A stretch of 64,000 bases of DNA, from positions 1 through 64,000 of the forward strand of contig JAYEVG010000036.1 in the NCBI GenBank assembly GCA_036346395.1, written 5' to 3'. The notes beneath the pieces are model-generated. The model saw only the letters and a list, made by a program, of their open reading frames with translations, did no database searches and was not told the origin of the DNA. The position numbers and the translations under genes were made by a program. How positions within the stretch are numbered: position 1 is the stretch's first letter; each line of letters opens with the position of its first letter. The DNA comes from Hsuehochloa calcarea (lineage: Eukaryota; Streptophyta; Magnoliopsida; Poales; Poaceae). Below, piece after piece: positions 10,931-22,298 of the stretch.

Positions 10931-11504
10931 CAGGGTTTTTCAAATCGGAAACATTTTGGGGGCTAAGGCTGAAAATTGAAATTTTTTGGATCAAATCAAA
11001 ATTTGGATTTTAAATTAAAGAAAAATTAAATTCGAACAAAATTCAAGCGAATTCACTTTTTTTTGTAACAAAATTCATCCCAAGTAATTTTTTTGGGACG
11101 GTTTGTATTCCTACGGACCCACCAATAAATCCGAAATTGCCATTTTTGGTTGAAATTCAAAACACTGCTAGTAATTCTTTGTGATAATGGTAGGTATGAA
11201 CCAGTATGGTCATTTCGCAAAAAAAGTCAACATTAGTCAACTCAACAATAAAATAGGTATTCCATTCGGTTCACAAAAATAACTCATTTTGAAATACGTG
11301 CAGTCAAATTTTAGAAACTTTGGTCATCGATACCTTTTAAAAACATTAGATTAGATACATGAAAATCATATGTGTAGATTCGTCTCGAAAAATACTTTTA
11401 TAATATTATAAATTCATTGGGTTTTATAATATTTTAGAGACTGTATCGATATCCAAAATGACTAGTTTTTGTGAAACAGGGGGAGTATGTGTCAAGACAA
11501 AGAT
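10931..11504. other. AT-rich intergenic DNA
   Basis: No gene. Contains a degenerate stretch (about 11260-11480) with wording typical of small grass MITEs (ATTCATTGGGTTTTATAATA, GGGGGAGTA), but I cannot define termini. Confidence 0.35.
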
Positions 11505-12790
11505 GTTGTTTATTTGGGCTTTTTATTCGACTTATAAGCCAAAAAGGCAAAACCCAAACAGATAGGTGATTTTTTTCAAGTAACTTACGAAAAGTTTAAG
11601 CAACTTTAAGCTTATAGGGCAAAAGTCATGGGGTGAGATGTTTTGTTTTTTTTTCTTTTACAAGATAGAATAGGCCTTTGCCACTAAACTTTAAAAAAAA
11701 TACCCGCACATACCAAGGTATAAAATATTTTTTCATAGCCCTACAACACGCATTCTCTCCCCTCCCTTCCCCAATGCGCTCCCATCCCCGCGTGAGCTTA
11801 GTTCGCCTGTTGCCGCCGCCCTGCCGGATCCCCACCGCGCCCACAAGCTCTGTCTGGACACCCGCCCGCTACATCCACCTCCTCCGTCGACAACCCCATT
11901 CGCGGCTGGCAGATCCACACCCTCTCTGTCCAGATCTGGAGGCTCGAATCAACCTCCTCGCCACTTGTCACTGTTGCCGCCCACGAGCTCTATCCAGTCA
12001 CCCGCCCGCTGCCTCCTCCTCCTTCGCCGGCAACCCCATTCACATCCGACAGATCCGCTCCCTCTCCATCCAAATCAGGTGCCGTCGTTGGATCTCGAGA
12101 TTGAGCTGCGGAGGTGGAGTAGCTCCCATGGCCGACACACCCGTGTGGCACTGCGGCGGAACTGACGTGGCCCACGAGCGAGGACAGGAGGCTACGTGAC
12201 GACGCCAGATGGCTAGATTTAGAGTTCTTCCTTGTTCTTTTTTGTTCCCCTGATTTAGATTAGGATTTTTTTATATTGAAAATAATAGTTGGAAACCATT
12301 ATCATACTGCGTAAAAAAAAACTAGGGTTCTTCCTTCTACATTTGTATGGAATCGATTCAAATGTTTATTCTATTCATTTGTGTTCTTGTATCATGTGAA
12401 TCTGCTTGTGTTGCTCATCAACCATCGTGTTCTCAACTATTCTAACAAATATTTCACTGTATGCTAAGTTGTAGCTAGTGTGAAGTTTTCTTTGGTTCTT
12501 AAAAGCAAGATTCCTGCTTGATCAAGATTTCTTGGAAGCGAGTTGTTTATCAAAAGTATGAAATAAATGATGACTTTATTAGTGAATGCACTAGTTTTAA
12601 CTTGTATCATGATATTTAAGGCTTTTCAACTTTAAGCTATAGCTTAATAGGGCGGAAAAGTTAGAAAAAAAGTCATGTTACCAAACACCCTTGTTTTGTT
12701 TGGCTTAATAGCAGACTGCTTATAAGTTGTTTAAGCGAAAAAAAAAAACTATAAACTATAAACCAAAAGTATAAGCCTCAGCAAACAAAG
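11505..12790. mobile_element. Candidate degraded DNA transposon
   Basis: The left edge has TTATAAGCC with CAACTTTAAGCTTATAGGGC and AAAGTCATG (11540-11630). The right edge repeats CAACTTTAAGCTATAGC, TAATAGGGC and AAAGTCATG and then GCTTATAAGTTG (12626-12735). Words of the GGCTTATAAGC type are common at grass hAT-like element ends. The interior contains a C-rich tandem repeat. The termini partly read as direct rather than inverted copies, so this is a tentative call; no transposase is present. Confidence 0.35.
11841..12080. repeat. Two-unit degenerate tandem repeat, about 140-150 bp
   Basis: CCAC(A/G)AGCTCT with CACCCGCCCGCT, CAACCCCATTC and (C/A)AGATC(T/C) recur at 11841-11940 and 11991-12080. 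The C-rich open frames across it repeat at protein level, but nothing resembles a known protein. Confidence 0.75.
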
Positions 12791-13613
12791 TCAAATAATG
12801 CAAACCATAAGTCACGGAGACAAAGCTGCTGTTTCTTGTTCCAAGCCAACTCTACGAGTATAATGCTTTCCAAAACACTTTAGTCGAAATCTCATGTTTT
12901 GCTTTTCCTCCCAGCTGCCTCGTAAAGTTGCTACAAACTAGAGCGACAAACTTTTTAGCCTTGTTTAGAAGACCTTTGGATTCTTGGCTACTGTAATTTG
13001 TGGGAACAGGGTATATTTTTGCATAAAAGAAAGGGACATATGGGTTCTTATGTTCAGGTTTCTACAATTACAAGTGGCTCATGTCAGATTCAACCAAGCG
13101 ATTGGAGTTTTGGAGGTACCTGCACAAAGCAATTCACAGGCAAAGCAGGATTATACATCAGTTTTCAGAATTGTGGCTGGGACACGGCTACGCCAAGTCC
13201 ACCAAATCTTGCCCCTCTCAACAATGAAGAATTACCCTCAGTAGTTCACAGAAAACACACCGTTCATACAGCTTAAGATGGCACATTGTACAGTCACTGA
13301 CTGTACCCCTACAAAGAAAACACAAAGTATCGGTTACTTTCATTAACCATGGACCATGGTTAGCAAAATTAGCCTGTCTTGCTATTTTCTGCATCATGAC
13401 AACTCGAATGGTCCATAAACTGGTCAGGAATGGTTCCACTCATGGCAGACATTGATCAACCGTCAGATAATGGGCAGGTTAGCAACGTTTTCACTCTTGC
13501 GAACACATAAACAAATGCATGATCGAACTACCAATATACAATTATATGACAACATATGGAACAAAAACCTTGTGACTGTCAACTGGTATCACTAGTGGGG
13601 GGAACAATACTTG
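12791..13613 (-). other. Downstream region and 3' UTR of the TRM-like gene
   Basis: The portion next to 13614 is probably the 3' UTR. Plus-strand open frames near 12984-13276 have no recognisable domain and are likely chance. Confidence 0.4.
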
Positions 13614-16600
13614 CTACAACAACGCGTCAATCAGAAGATCAGCAACCATTTCATCAATCAAGGACCCTAGCAACTCTGTTGTTATGTCTTTGCCAGCTTC
13701 GTATGATTCCATCTTGAAATCAACCCAACTCCCAAGAGGACTACCCATTTCTCTGTACACGAGTTCATCCACCATCCATTCCTCATCAACCTTCAGACTG
13801 GTCATCTCTCGGTAGATTTCTTCGGCCGAGAGCTTCTGCAGAATTGCCATTCCCATAAACCATGAGCCATAGCCAGCGTTGAAGTAGTATGTGCATTTTA
13901 CACTTAACATTTCATTTACACAGTCAAAGAGCAGCCTGAGAATCATTCTGAAAGCTTTGCTGTCTTCTTCACCCACTGCCAACCTAAAAGTGCCATTTAA
14001 TTCTTCCAACAGATGTGGATCCAGGATATCTGAATTATCAAATCGCTCCAAACAAGAGCAAATGCGATTGCTGAGAGAACTAGCATTCAGTATCTCTCTT
14101 ATAAAATCTATCTCCTGTCTACAATCCATACGACATGAACTGCTGCTTTCTGATGGGGGGATTTCTGCTGTAGTCACTGTGATTGACGAGGCTGTGTCAG
14201 AATACTCTGATAAAGCATCCATTTCTAGGAATTTACCGTGGTGTACAGAATCAGATGTTGCTGCTCCTTCGGTTGAACTAAATAATCTGGTTCCTGCAAA
14301 GTGAAAAAATAGAGACGTTTTGTGGAAGATCTATGGCTAGTGCAATAGCAACAACCAAGCAACTGTCTACTTACCGTTTGCACTTCTCCAGCTCTCTGCT
14401 GAGCTGCAGGTTTCGTTGAAAGAGAAGCTTCCCATGTCGAATGGGGCTTAGGTGAAGATGATATAACTCCGCTTGATCCATGACATCATTATCATACTTC
14501 ATAGATTGAGATGACTGATGAAAGAGAGATAATGTTAGCATACAGACCAATTCTTAACCTGTCATGAATATGTAAATGTAGGCATAGTCCTTGTTGTATT
14601 GGTGTCACGGTTACTTCACAACTTTAGAATAGCAGTGAGAAGGCTCAAGTGTTCAACTCAGTATACCAAAGCTGAGTTTCCTTCATATCTGTACGATATA
14701 TGATATAAATTCGGTGCTTTTAACTTTGCTCAGAACTGATCGTGTACAACCCCAATATGCAACCACGTTATCAGTCTTTTGCTCTTACTTCTGATGGACA
14801 ACACAGATTGTCTCTCTTTTAGAGCAGAAACACAGACACAAACCTTCTGACGTATTATAAACTACTAATAGTCCAAGTCTTCTCAAACTTGAAATAAGAG
14901 TACAAGATAAACTAACCATATGTACTAACCCATGTTCTCGAATACGCACATGAACCATAGCTATATGGAGAAAATATACTATGCCTAACTAGATAATAGA
15001 ATAATTTTTTTGGTATTTATCATATGCTCACAACCAGGAAAATAGTATGCATAGGACATAGAGCTGACAAGAAAGAGGCATAATAGGAAGAGAAGTGTCC
15101 CAGATGCCATACCTGACCACTTTTTGATGCAAGATCTGTCCTGGGGAATTTGGCTTTTCCATCCTTGAAAGACTTTAAGGACTCCCTTTCATAGTCAGTG
15201 GATGCAATGCTAGATGTTTCACATGCCGATGCCGTATCTTCCAAAACTGGTGAAGGGGCGTATATTCGAACACCTTTGGCTGGCTTAAAATAGGGTGACC
15301 TCACCCCAGAAGTCAATTCTCTCAACTTCTGCTCCAGAAGAAGTCCCAAATAATCACCATCAATGGCATCAAGTTTAGTATTTGATGTATTGCTTGAAGT
15401 TGACACTGAGTTCACATTCTCTATAAACCGTTTTCCACTAAATGATTGGGAAAGTGAGAACCAGATAATGATTTATCAACTGGTGAGGTAAATGTGAATG
15501 AAACAATCTCAGTGCTGCTTTTCTTTTTGTTTGTAGAAAAAGATGATTGCTCGTCTATCACAATATTGTGCCGAACGCGCCTTTGGCTTCTATCAGCAAC
15601 AATTTTATCACTTGACCGGCTTTTCTCTGAGTACATTCTCCCATCTGGTAATCTTCTCGGCTTGGGGATTGTTTTGGCTGTAGAATTTAGTCTTCTATTT
15701 GCATAGTTGATTGGCTGCAATTCCAACTTTCTGTTACCTTGAGTACTGTTTTCAGCTAGTGTGCTGGCAACCCCAACCTTTCTGGGAGAGGCATTTATTG
15801 AACGTGTGTTGCTTCGTTGCTGGCTGAGTGTCGCTGACTTTGAATTCACCTTGTGCTTAACACCCATAGCATTCGGCTTTCTGTTATTTTGCACAAGCAA
15901 GTTGGACGAACTTGCCATGCCTATTTGGTTATTACTCTTTTGTTGGTTCAACCCATCTCTCTCAACCATGTTAGGTTCAGGATCCCTACGAGTTGCAAGT
16001 TTCCTACTGCTTTTGCTCATACCTTCTCTTCCTTTGTCATTTGTATCTCTAGAATCTGGTGATGATCTATTGACGGGCTTGACCTTTAGACCAACTGGAG
16101 CACCTCCATTTGACTGCGTGACCCTGTAAGAAGAGGTGCTCTCTGAACTTTTCAAGCCTCCATCCAAAGGTTTTCCACTCAGTGGCCTGGAAGATGCTGA
16201 GCCATCACGCTTCTTCGGTGCTTCATTAAGTCTTGGTGACCTATGTTGGACCCTTGCAATCTCTTTTGGGTTGTAGGCACGCACAGCATTTGCGTACCCA
16301 ACATCACAAACTTTGTAAGAGCTGATGTTCTCAACTCCAGGCCCAATTATCCTAGATGCTGCCTCCATTATATCAGCGGCATTTCTGCTGGACATATGAT
16401 TAGGATTCTTTATAGGGGACAGTAACTTATATTGTGCAACTGATAGTGTCCTTTTGGCAAATCTTGGCGGCAATGCTTCAATTTTAAACCGGTCAATAGG
16501 ACTACCTGGCATCTTATGAGGACTACCAACATAGCTTCTACCAATCAACTCATCATGGAAATTGTTTTGGAAGGGTTGTTGCACAGTTAATGGCGTCGAG

Positions 16601-17092
16601 TAGGATCCAGATGAGCTTGCTGCAGGCATGGAATCCAAACCCATAAGCCTCGCTACAACAGTGGGGCCCCTCCTCGCATGAGCTTCGTCATCAATTACTG
16701 AAGATGAATAACTATGCTCACTGCTTTCCTTCAAACTGGGCGCATCTTCAAGGATCTGCCAATATGCACAGTTTAACTAAACAAAAAGACAGTAAGCAAG
16801 AAACAGAACAACAGATAAAAAGATTACACACACGCAAACACGCACCGAATTCGACTGTGTGCTTGGCGTGCCGCCATCATCTAAATTCCCATCTCCAGTA
16901 TTCCCTGCAACGACAGTACTAGTATGTAAGCTGGGCTCAGCCCCTACCCCATTTGTGAAAATGGCACATTTGCTTACTCGCAATCGGAGAACTGCCCCCG
17001 CTTCCGCTGAACAGCCGCTTCTTGGACTTCTTGCCCCAATCAAACAGGCTAAAGAAGCCATGTCCCTTTGCAGCAGCTTTCTCCACATCCAT
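13614..17092 (-). CDS. TRM/LONGIFOLIA-like protein with DUF3741 and DUF4378 (five exons)
   Basis: TON1-recruiting-motif proteins bind microtubules and recruit TON1-PP2A, affecting cell elongation and organ shape; this specific role is inferred from the family. Exons are 17092-16978, 16904-16846, 16755-15113, 14514-14375 and 14293-13614, about 878 residues. The N-terminus starts MDVEKAAAKGHGFFSLFDWG followed by KKSKKRLFS. The DUF3741 motif VARLMGLDSMP is at about residue 90. A long Ser/Lys/Arg-rich middle follows, then GDYLGLLLEQKLRELTSG and a C-terminal DUF4378 (EIDFIREILNAS, ending LLIDALL). Two single-base problems appear. An A is missing near 15431 in exon 3 (GGAAAAC, followed by CGGTTTATAGAG). 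Exon 4 is 140 bases where 139 is required, with an extra C in the CCCC at 14443-14446. With both, the total closes to an exact codon number. Confidence 0.88.
14515..15112 (-). other. Intron 3 of the TRM-like gene
   Basis: 598-base AT-rich intron with GT (15112-15111) and AG (14516-14515) borders. No embedded element recognised. Confidence 0.6.
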
Positions 17093-17827
17093 TTCTCCTC
17101 AGTCCTCACTCTCGAAACCTGCAAAATCAAATGGCCCACATAAACACAGCAAATAGTACTAGATACCTATACACATTTATCCTAAATGCGCCAAGAAAGC
17201 TAATCAAGAAAGTGCCACCAACGAGTCCCCCAAACCCAATCTTTATCCCAAATTTGACCCGAAAAACTCGCGCAAGCAAAAGATTCGAACTCAGAGCAGA
17301 ACGCTTGCACCCTACTGCAATCGTCCGTAAATATACCCAAAATGTAGGTAATACCCACCTAAGAATCGAACGGCCCGATAAACCACAAGGCCGCCGCGGC
17401 GGAGAACACAGCAAAGATCCGGCCTTTCCGACGCAGCAGCGGTCAACGGCGCGGGATTCACCCAACCAGCGCCCAATCCGAGCCAAATCTCCGCGCAGAC
17501 CAATCCGGATCGAGCCGCATTGGGCCGTGGCTCGTCGGGGAAGCTCCCAAAGCAGCGCTTTTTTTGTGTACAAACGGCGCCGTGGATGGAGGATCCGCGC
17601 GAGGCGCGGGGGGCGTCACATTAGGGCTCGCGAGGGGGAGAGTAGGCGGAGGTGGCGACGGCCGTGGAATCCATTAATGCGGCTGCGTGAGGTGGGAGAG
17701 GAGAGGGAGAGGGACATGGGAGGGAGGGGAGGGAGAGGAAGCCTTTTCTCTCTCTTTCTTCTTCTCTCGTTCCTGTGTGCAGTGTCGTGGTCTTTATGAC
17801 GAAGTTTTATGAAAAAACGGGTAAATT
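17093..17827 (-). promoter_or_regulatory. TRM-like gene leader and promoter
   Basis: An acceptor TTTTGCAG|GTTTCG at 17119 lies 26 bases upstream of the ATG, and a plausible donor (TTAG|GTGGGT) near 17358 suggests a 5' UTR intron. Upstream is GC-rich sequence, then a GA/CT-rich tract at 17690-17770, as is common in plant leaders. Long open frames here are GC-driven shadows. Confidence 0.45.
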
Positions 17828-20800
17828 TTGGGAGCCTTTTGGGATCGGTTTGGTCGTTTGCCTGATGTAACGAGATTTGGCATTTGGGGTTGGAGCATTT
17901 GGCCCAAATTTTTGGATCTTTGTAGGGCGTTTCGTCAGAGGAAAAGAATGGTGTTTTTTTTTTTCTCTCCAGATGCGATGGGGACGGTGAAACAGGTGTT
18001 GTTACGACAGCCACACTGCCCGGGAGCCGGGAGCCCACTCACTGCGTCCCTGGATTTTCCTCTTTTTTTCCCTTTTAAGAGAGACGGCGAATAATTCCCT
18101 TGCGAACAAATTTTCAGCTGCTGTTTGGATCGGAACCACACTCTGCTAGTAGGCTCTTTCTGCAGGCGGCCAATTTGAGCACAACAGTTTAGAAAAACTT
18201 TGCTCATGATATATTTATGTGATGAGTGGCGGATATATAACGAAATCGATTGTATGTTACCATACATATGTAGAGTGAATGAACATAAATTACGAGGTGC
18301 ACAACTATGCATATGTGGGTTTTGAAAAGATAAAACGCTATTGAGTCTGGTGTCCTGTGCACCCTTGAAACTTCACTTGAATCCACCTGTGTCTGTGATA
18401 TTTGAATAAAATCTGACTAAGAAAGTACGGCATACGTCACATAGAATACTTAGTGGATAGATAGACACAATGCGGTGGCAGGTGACTCGTACAAGAGAAG
18501 CATATGTGTTAGAAACCAACAAAACAAATAACAAAGTAAATCAAGAACAGGGAGACACTGATTTTTACGTTGAAAACCCTTTTGGTGAAAAAAAAACCAC
18601 GGACGTACGATGATGATCTTTACTGTATCATAAAAGTGTTTACAAAATACAGAATTTTTCATGAGTCGTCAATACTTCCCGTGCGGTTTACAAAGGGTAT
18701 ATATGGTGGTATAAACCGTCTCGAGTCGAAAACAGAAATAAATTCCAAAAAGTAGAAGAATTCGTATCCCGGTGGGCTCCCCCCAACACCCCTCCGGACT
18801 ACGCCGTGGGTCTCCGTATGGGCTAAGTCTATCGATGTGACACTCTAAACTTTAGACTCTTTAGAATTCACATCACATATCAACAATATGGACTGACTTT
18901 TTTTTGTACTACTTCTAGTGTAGTGGTGTAGGGTCATCTTAATTTGTTCAACCGACGTCGAGGGAGATGAGCGGCAGGTATAGCGTATACGTACGTCAGA
19001 GTTGGTGCCAGTTTACAATCATGGTATCCACGGTTGATCGATGTTGGACAAAAATGACGATTTCATCACCGTCTTAACCATGCATGCACACCCATGGATA
19101 CATAGATAGGATGCCAATGCCACGGCAGGTCATGCATGCCGGTTCACTCCAACGCCTGACATATACTCCACTTTGTTGCCATCCTCCATACATCAACGCC
19201 GTGATTCAGACTCGGGCTACGGCTAATTTCACCGGTGGTAAAGGGGGAATTCGGATCCTCTATATTAGAGACCTAAACACCAAAGGATGAATGGTACTCC
19301 GCATTAGAGCGTCTCTTAACCGCCCGATCAAATTATTGAGATCCAGTGCTACAATATTTTTGTGACACAATATGGTGTCATACAGTGTTTGCTATGGCAG
19401 ACTTATATTAATATGCACACAACATTCCTATACATTTCCGTAGTCGATCCGGATCATGGCCGGAGCATTGATCTCTACAAGAATTGAACAACTGGTTTGG
19501 ACTACTTCAACTGGTCGATTATTGACGGCCACGCCATGTGATGTCAGAAATTAATCATTGTGGTGAGAATTTAATGGTTACCGAAGGATAATGGGGCTCC
19601 TTAAATAGTTAGAGATAATTTTATATAATTAAAAATATTTTTTTTCTTTAATATATGCTACTTCATCTTTAGATACACTATCTTTAATAAGTAGTCTCTA
19701 ACACACTCTCCAACATTTATATTTTATATTTTTTCTTTGAAACGGGTAAAGCAGAGTGAGTAATGTATCATGTCTTATTTCACGTGCACGGCAGTCTTTT
19801 CAGGAAGAGATGATATGTAATCTCTCTCCATGTAAAATTTTATTAACGTGATGTAGCTTAAAGACGATAATAAATATACTTATTGGATATACCCTAAATT
19901 ACTTCTCAGAGGAGACAAACCAGCTGGACTCCGTTCAAAGTCATTTAACTGCATCACTATGGTCATTGGTCAGCGCTTAGCAGGCGTACAAACATGTGGT
20001 TAAGACGTACACTCGAACCTGACTGAACATTTCACCAACCGTCCCAGCAACGCAGCGCAGTACACAGCCTTCGATCTCCTGTCTCCTCTCCTCTTTGTCT
20101 TATCCACAAGGCACGCATACACTGACAAACACGCACATCTACGAAACTACCTATCTATCTATGATCTGTACACAGCCCAGTGCAAGCTGATGATGCAGGC
20201 GTTGGCATCACAATTACAAGTGACAGGAGAGCTAATTATATTCGATCGCCTGCCTGGTTTGCTTTGCAAGCAGGGCACAATCAATACCAGGATCAGCCTC
20301 TGTGTCTGACTACATCTGCTCGAGTTAAGGATACGGGAAGAAACCACTAGCCACTAGCAGGGGCGTAATTTTTACTGTTTGGTGTCTCCACCGATTAAAA
20401 TCAGTACAACCATTAGCTTGATTAGCCAGGGGAAAGAGAGACGGAATTGTATATTCATTCTTCGTGTGGCGAGGAGGATCGATACGGCTGTGTTGCTTGG
20501 ATCGATAGGTAGAATGGCCTCGTCGACCGAACACGGCTGCTGCTGACTGAATGCTGGGAGCCTGAGAGGAGGACTGTCCTACCACTAACTGTTTTTATTC
20601 CTTCCTGCTAATCCTGACAAATTAGGGAGCAAATTGATTGATTGGTCGCACACCACTGTCCGCACGACAATATATGTAGGTGCATTGTCGCCATATATAA
20701 CAGATTCTCTTCTTTTCCCCGGGCAAGCAAAGGCCCAACCTAGTTGTGGCCTGTCAGGTGTATGTATGCATGTATGTATGGAGTGGACAGAGTGTGAGAA

Positions 20801-21472
20801 TCTCTCTCTCCCTTTCCCCCCCTTTTTTTTGGGGTATCGGTGTCGCATTGCAGCTTCGGTCTGAAGCTCAGTTCAGTTGCACTGGTGGGGAAGTTGGTGT
20901 TGATTGCTGCTAAGGGTGAATGCCGTTTTTCACTCTTCCCCAGGCTTTTTCTACTGCTACTTTTCACGAAAGGGGGGGAAAAAAGCAAATATTTTCCTCT
21001 CCTCTCTTTTTTTGTGTGCTTTTCTAGATCGGAGATCTGCGGGATTAACTTTCCATGTTAAACCAAGTGGCTTAGTGCGGTCTGCAGCACTCTGAAAAAG
21101 ATGATAGCAGCGTACGCATAGATTCATACGCTGCCTGTAAATAATGTGGAGAGCACGCAATGCGATGACGATATGAACTTGTAGTACTAAACATTGTATA
21201 ATCTTTTACAGGTTCGTAACAACCAACCCCACTTAATTCAGCCACGTAATCCTTCCCTTCCTCCTAGCCACCGTGATGCGTTTCCTGCTGGTTCGACTGA
21301 ACTGCTCTAGTGGTGCGCTGCGCACTGGAGTATCAGGTTCAGACAACCAGCTGAAATAATATGTTCTCTCAGTCTAGACTCTATAGGGCAATTATTCTTC
21401 GTGATACTATCTATTACTGTTCAATGTTCACACGTTCATGTGAGTGCACACCGATGCAGAGATCATGTACAT
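17828..21472. other. Intergenic DNA without recognised gene
   Basis: About 3.6 kb of mixed composition. It holds a TATG/CATG-rich stretch (about 20757-20785) with GTATGTATGCATGTATG and scattered homopolymers (C and T near 20815-20830). No open frame resembles a known protein, no tRNA fold is evident and I cannot define mobile-element ends. An unannotated non-coding RNA gene is possible but unsupported. Confidence 0.4.
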
Positions 21473-21522
21473 ATTGCCATTCCATTTCGAAGTGAGAATT
21501 GCCATTCCATTTCGAAGTGAGA
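21473..21522. repeat. Perfect 25-bp tandem duplication
   Basis: ATTGCCATTCCATTTCGAAG followed by TGAGA occurs twice without spacer, 21473-21497 and 21498-21522. It lies about 800 bases upstream of the AIR synthetase ATG. Confidence 0.95.
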
Positions 21523-22298
21523 CTATACGAGACAGTGCCGTGGCATGCCGAGGCATCCATCAGAATCAGATTCGAAGATGCCGTGTGCGTTGTCAGATAA
21601 GACCAGACCAAGCAAAAGAGAGAGAGAAAAAAAGGACAAGGAGAGTTGCATTCCAATGCGGAATGGCTCGAACTATTGCCCGAATGGACGCATCAGGATC
21701 CAGATCAGAGCGATTCGACCTATATCGATTTGCGGTGTGTTTCCTTCCTGCGCAACTGACCTGACCTATTGATTGCATCAGAACACAAGAAGCAAACAAA
21801 GCTGCAGTGTGCAGAGACTGCAACATGCAGCACGCTAAACGACAAGGCAGCGGCACTGCTCCAAACTAATCTGGGCCGTCATTTCAGGCCTGGGGAGGTA
21901 TTGTGCCTTTCTTGCATTCGGTCCGGGCCGAATTTTGTTGGGCCGTTCCGGGCCGGATTCTGGGCATGTGGTCCAGCACCCCACTGTCACCGTACAACCT
22001 CCATCGCTCGATTCGGCTGAGCTACGCCGCTGATTATAACATTTTGTTTGCGAAAAATGAGGCGACACCGCAACACCGGCAATTTAACTAAAATTACTTT
22101 TGTTTAGTTTAGAATCTTTCGATATAAAAAAAACAGAAACCATTCGCTGATGATCCAATGGTCAGAAAAAAAAGTGACCAGGTTTTTTTTTTTCAGTTTT
22201 CATGCGATATTATATTGTCTCTGGTACAGACGTTTCAGCAGTAGCACACAACCAAAACAAAAGCCCTAAATCCTCGCCGCCACTCCCCTTTCCTCCCC
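21523..22298 (+). promoter_or_regulatory. AIR synthetase promoter and 5' UTR
   Basis: Contains several GGGCC-type words: CTGGGCCGTC (about 21868), GTTGGGCCG and CCGGGCCGG (about 21940-21960). TGGGC(C/T) 'site II' elements are typical of plant housekeeping promoters. The 5' UTR near the ATG carries AAGCCCTAAATCC, similar to a telo-box. Function is inferred from motif only. Confidence 0.45.

Noticed and set aside
10383..10966. Three overlapping plus-strand open frames of 105-170 codons
   Set aside because: They lie over the SEC13 leader and promoter on the other strand, are Arg/Ser/Gly-rich and lack any domain; GC-driven chance frames.
11678..12199. A 173-codon plus-strand Pro/Ser-rich frame
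   Set aside because: Spans a degenerate tandem repeat, has no domain, and the reverse strand is equally open.
15494..16425. Plus-strand hydrophobic frames resembling membrane peptides
   Set aside because: Antisense of the Ser/Lys-rich TRM-like exon 3; Lys and Arg codons read backwards give Phe/Leu.
17068..17799. A 243-codon plus-strand frame over the TRM-like 5' region
   Set aside because: Basic low-complexity text in all frames of a GC-rich leader; no start context or homology, and the leader runs on the minus strand.
17828..21472. A microRNA or other RNA gene in the long gene-poor stretch
   Set aside because: I could not find a convincing hairpin or tRNA-like fold by eye; no positive evidence.
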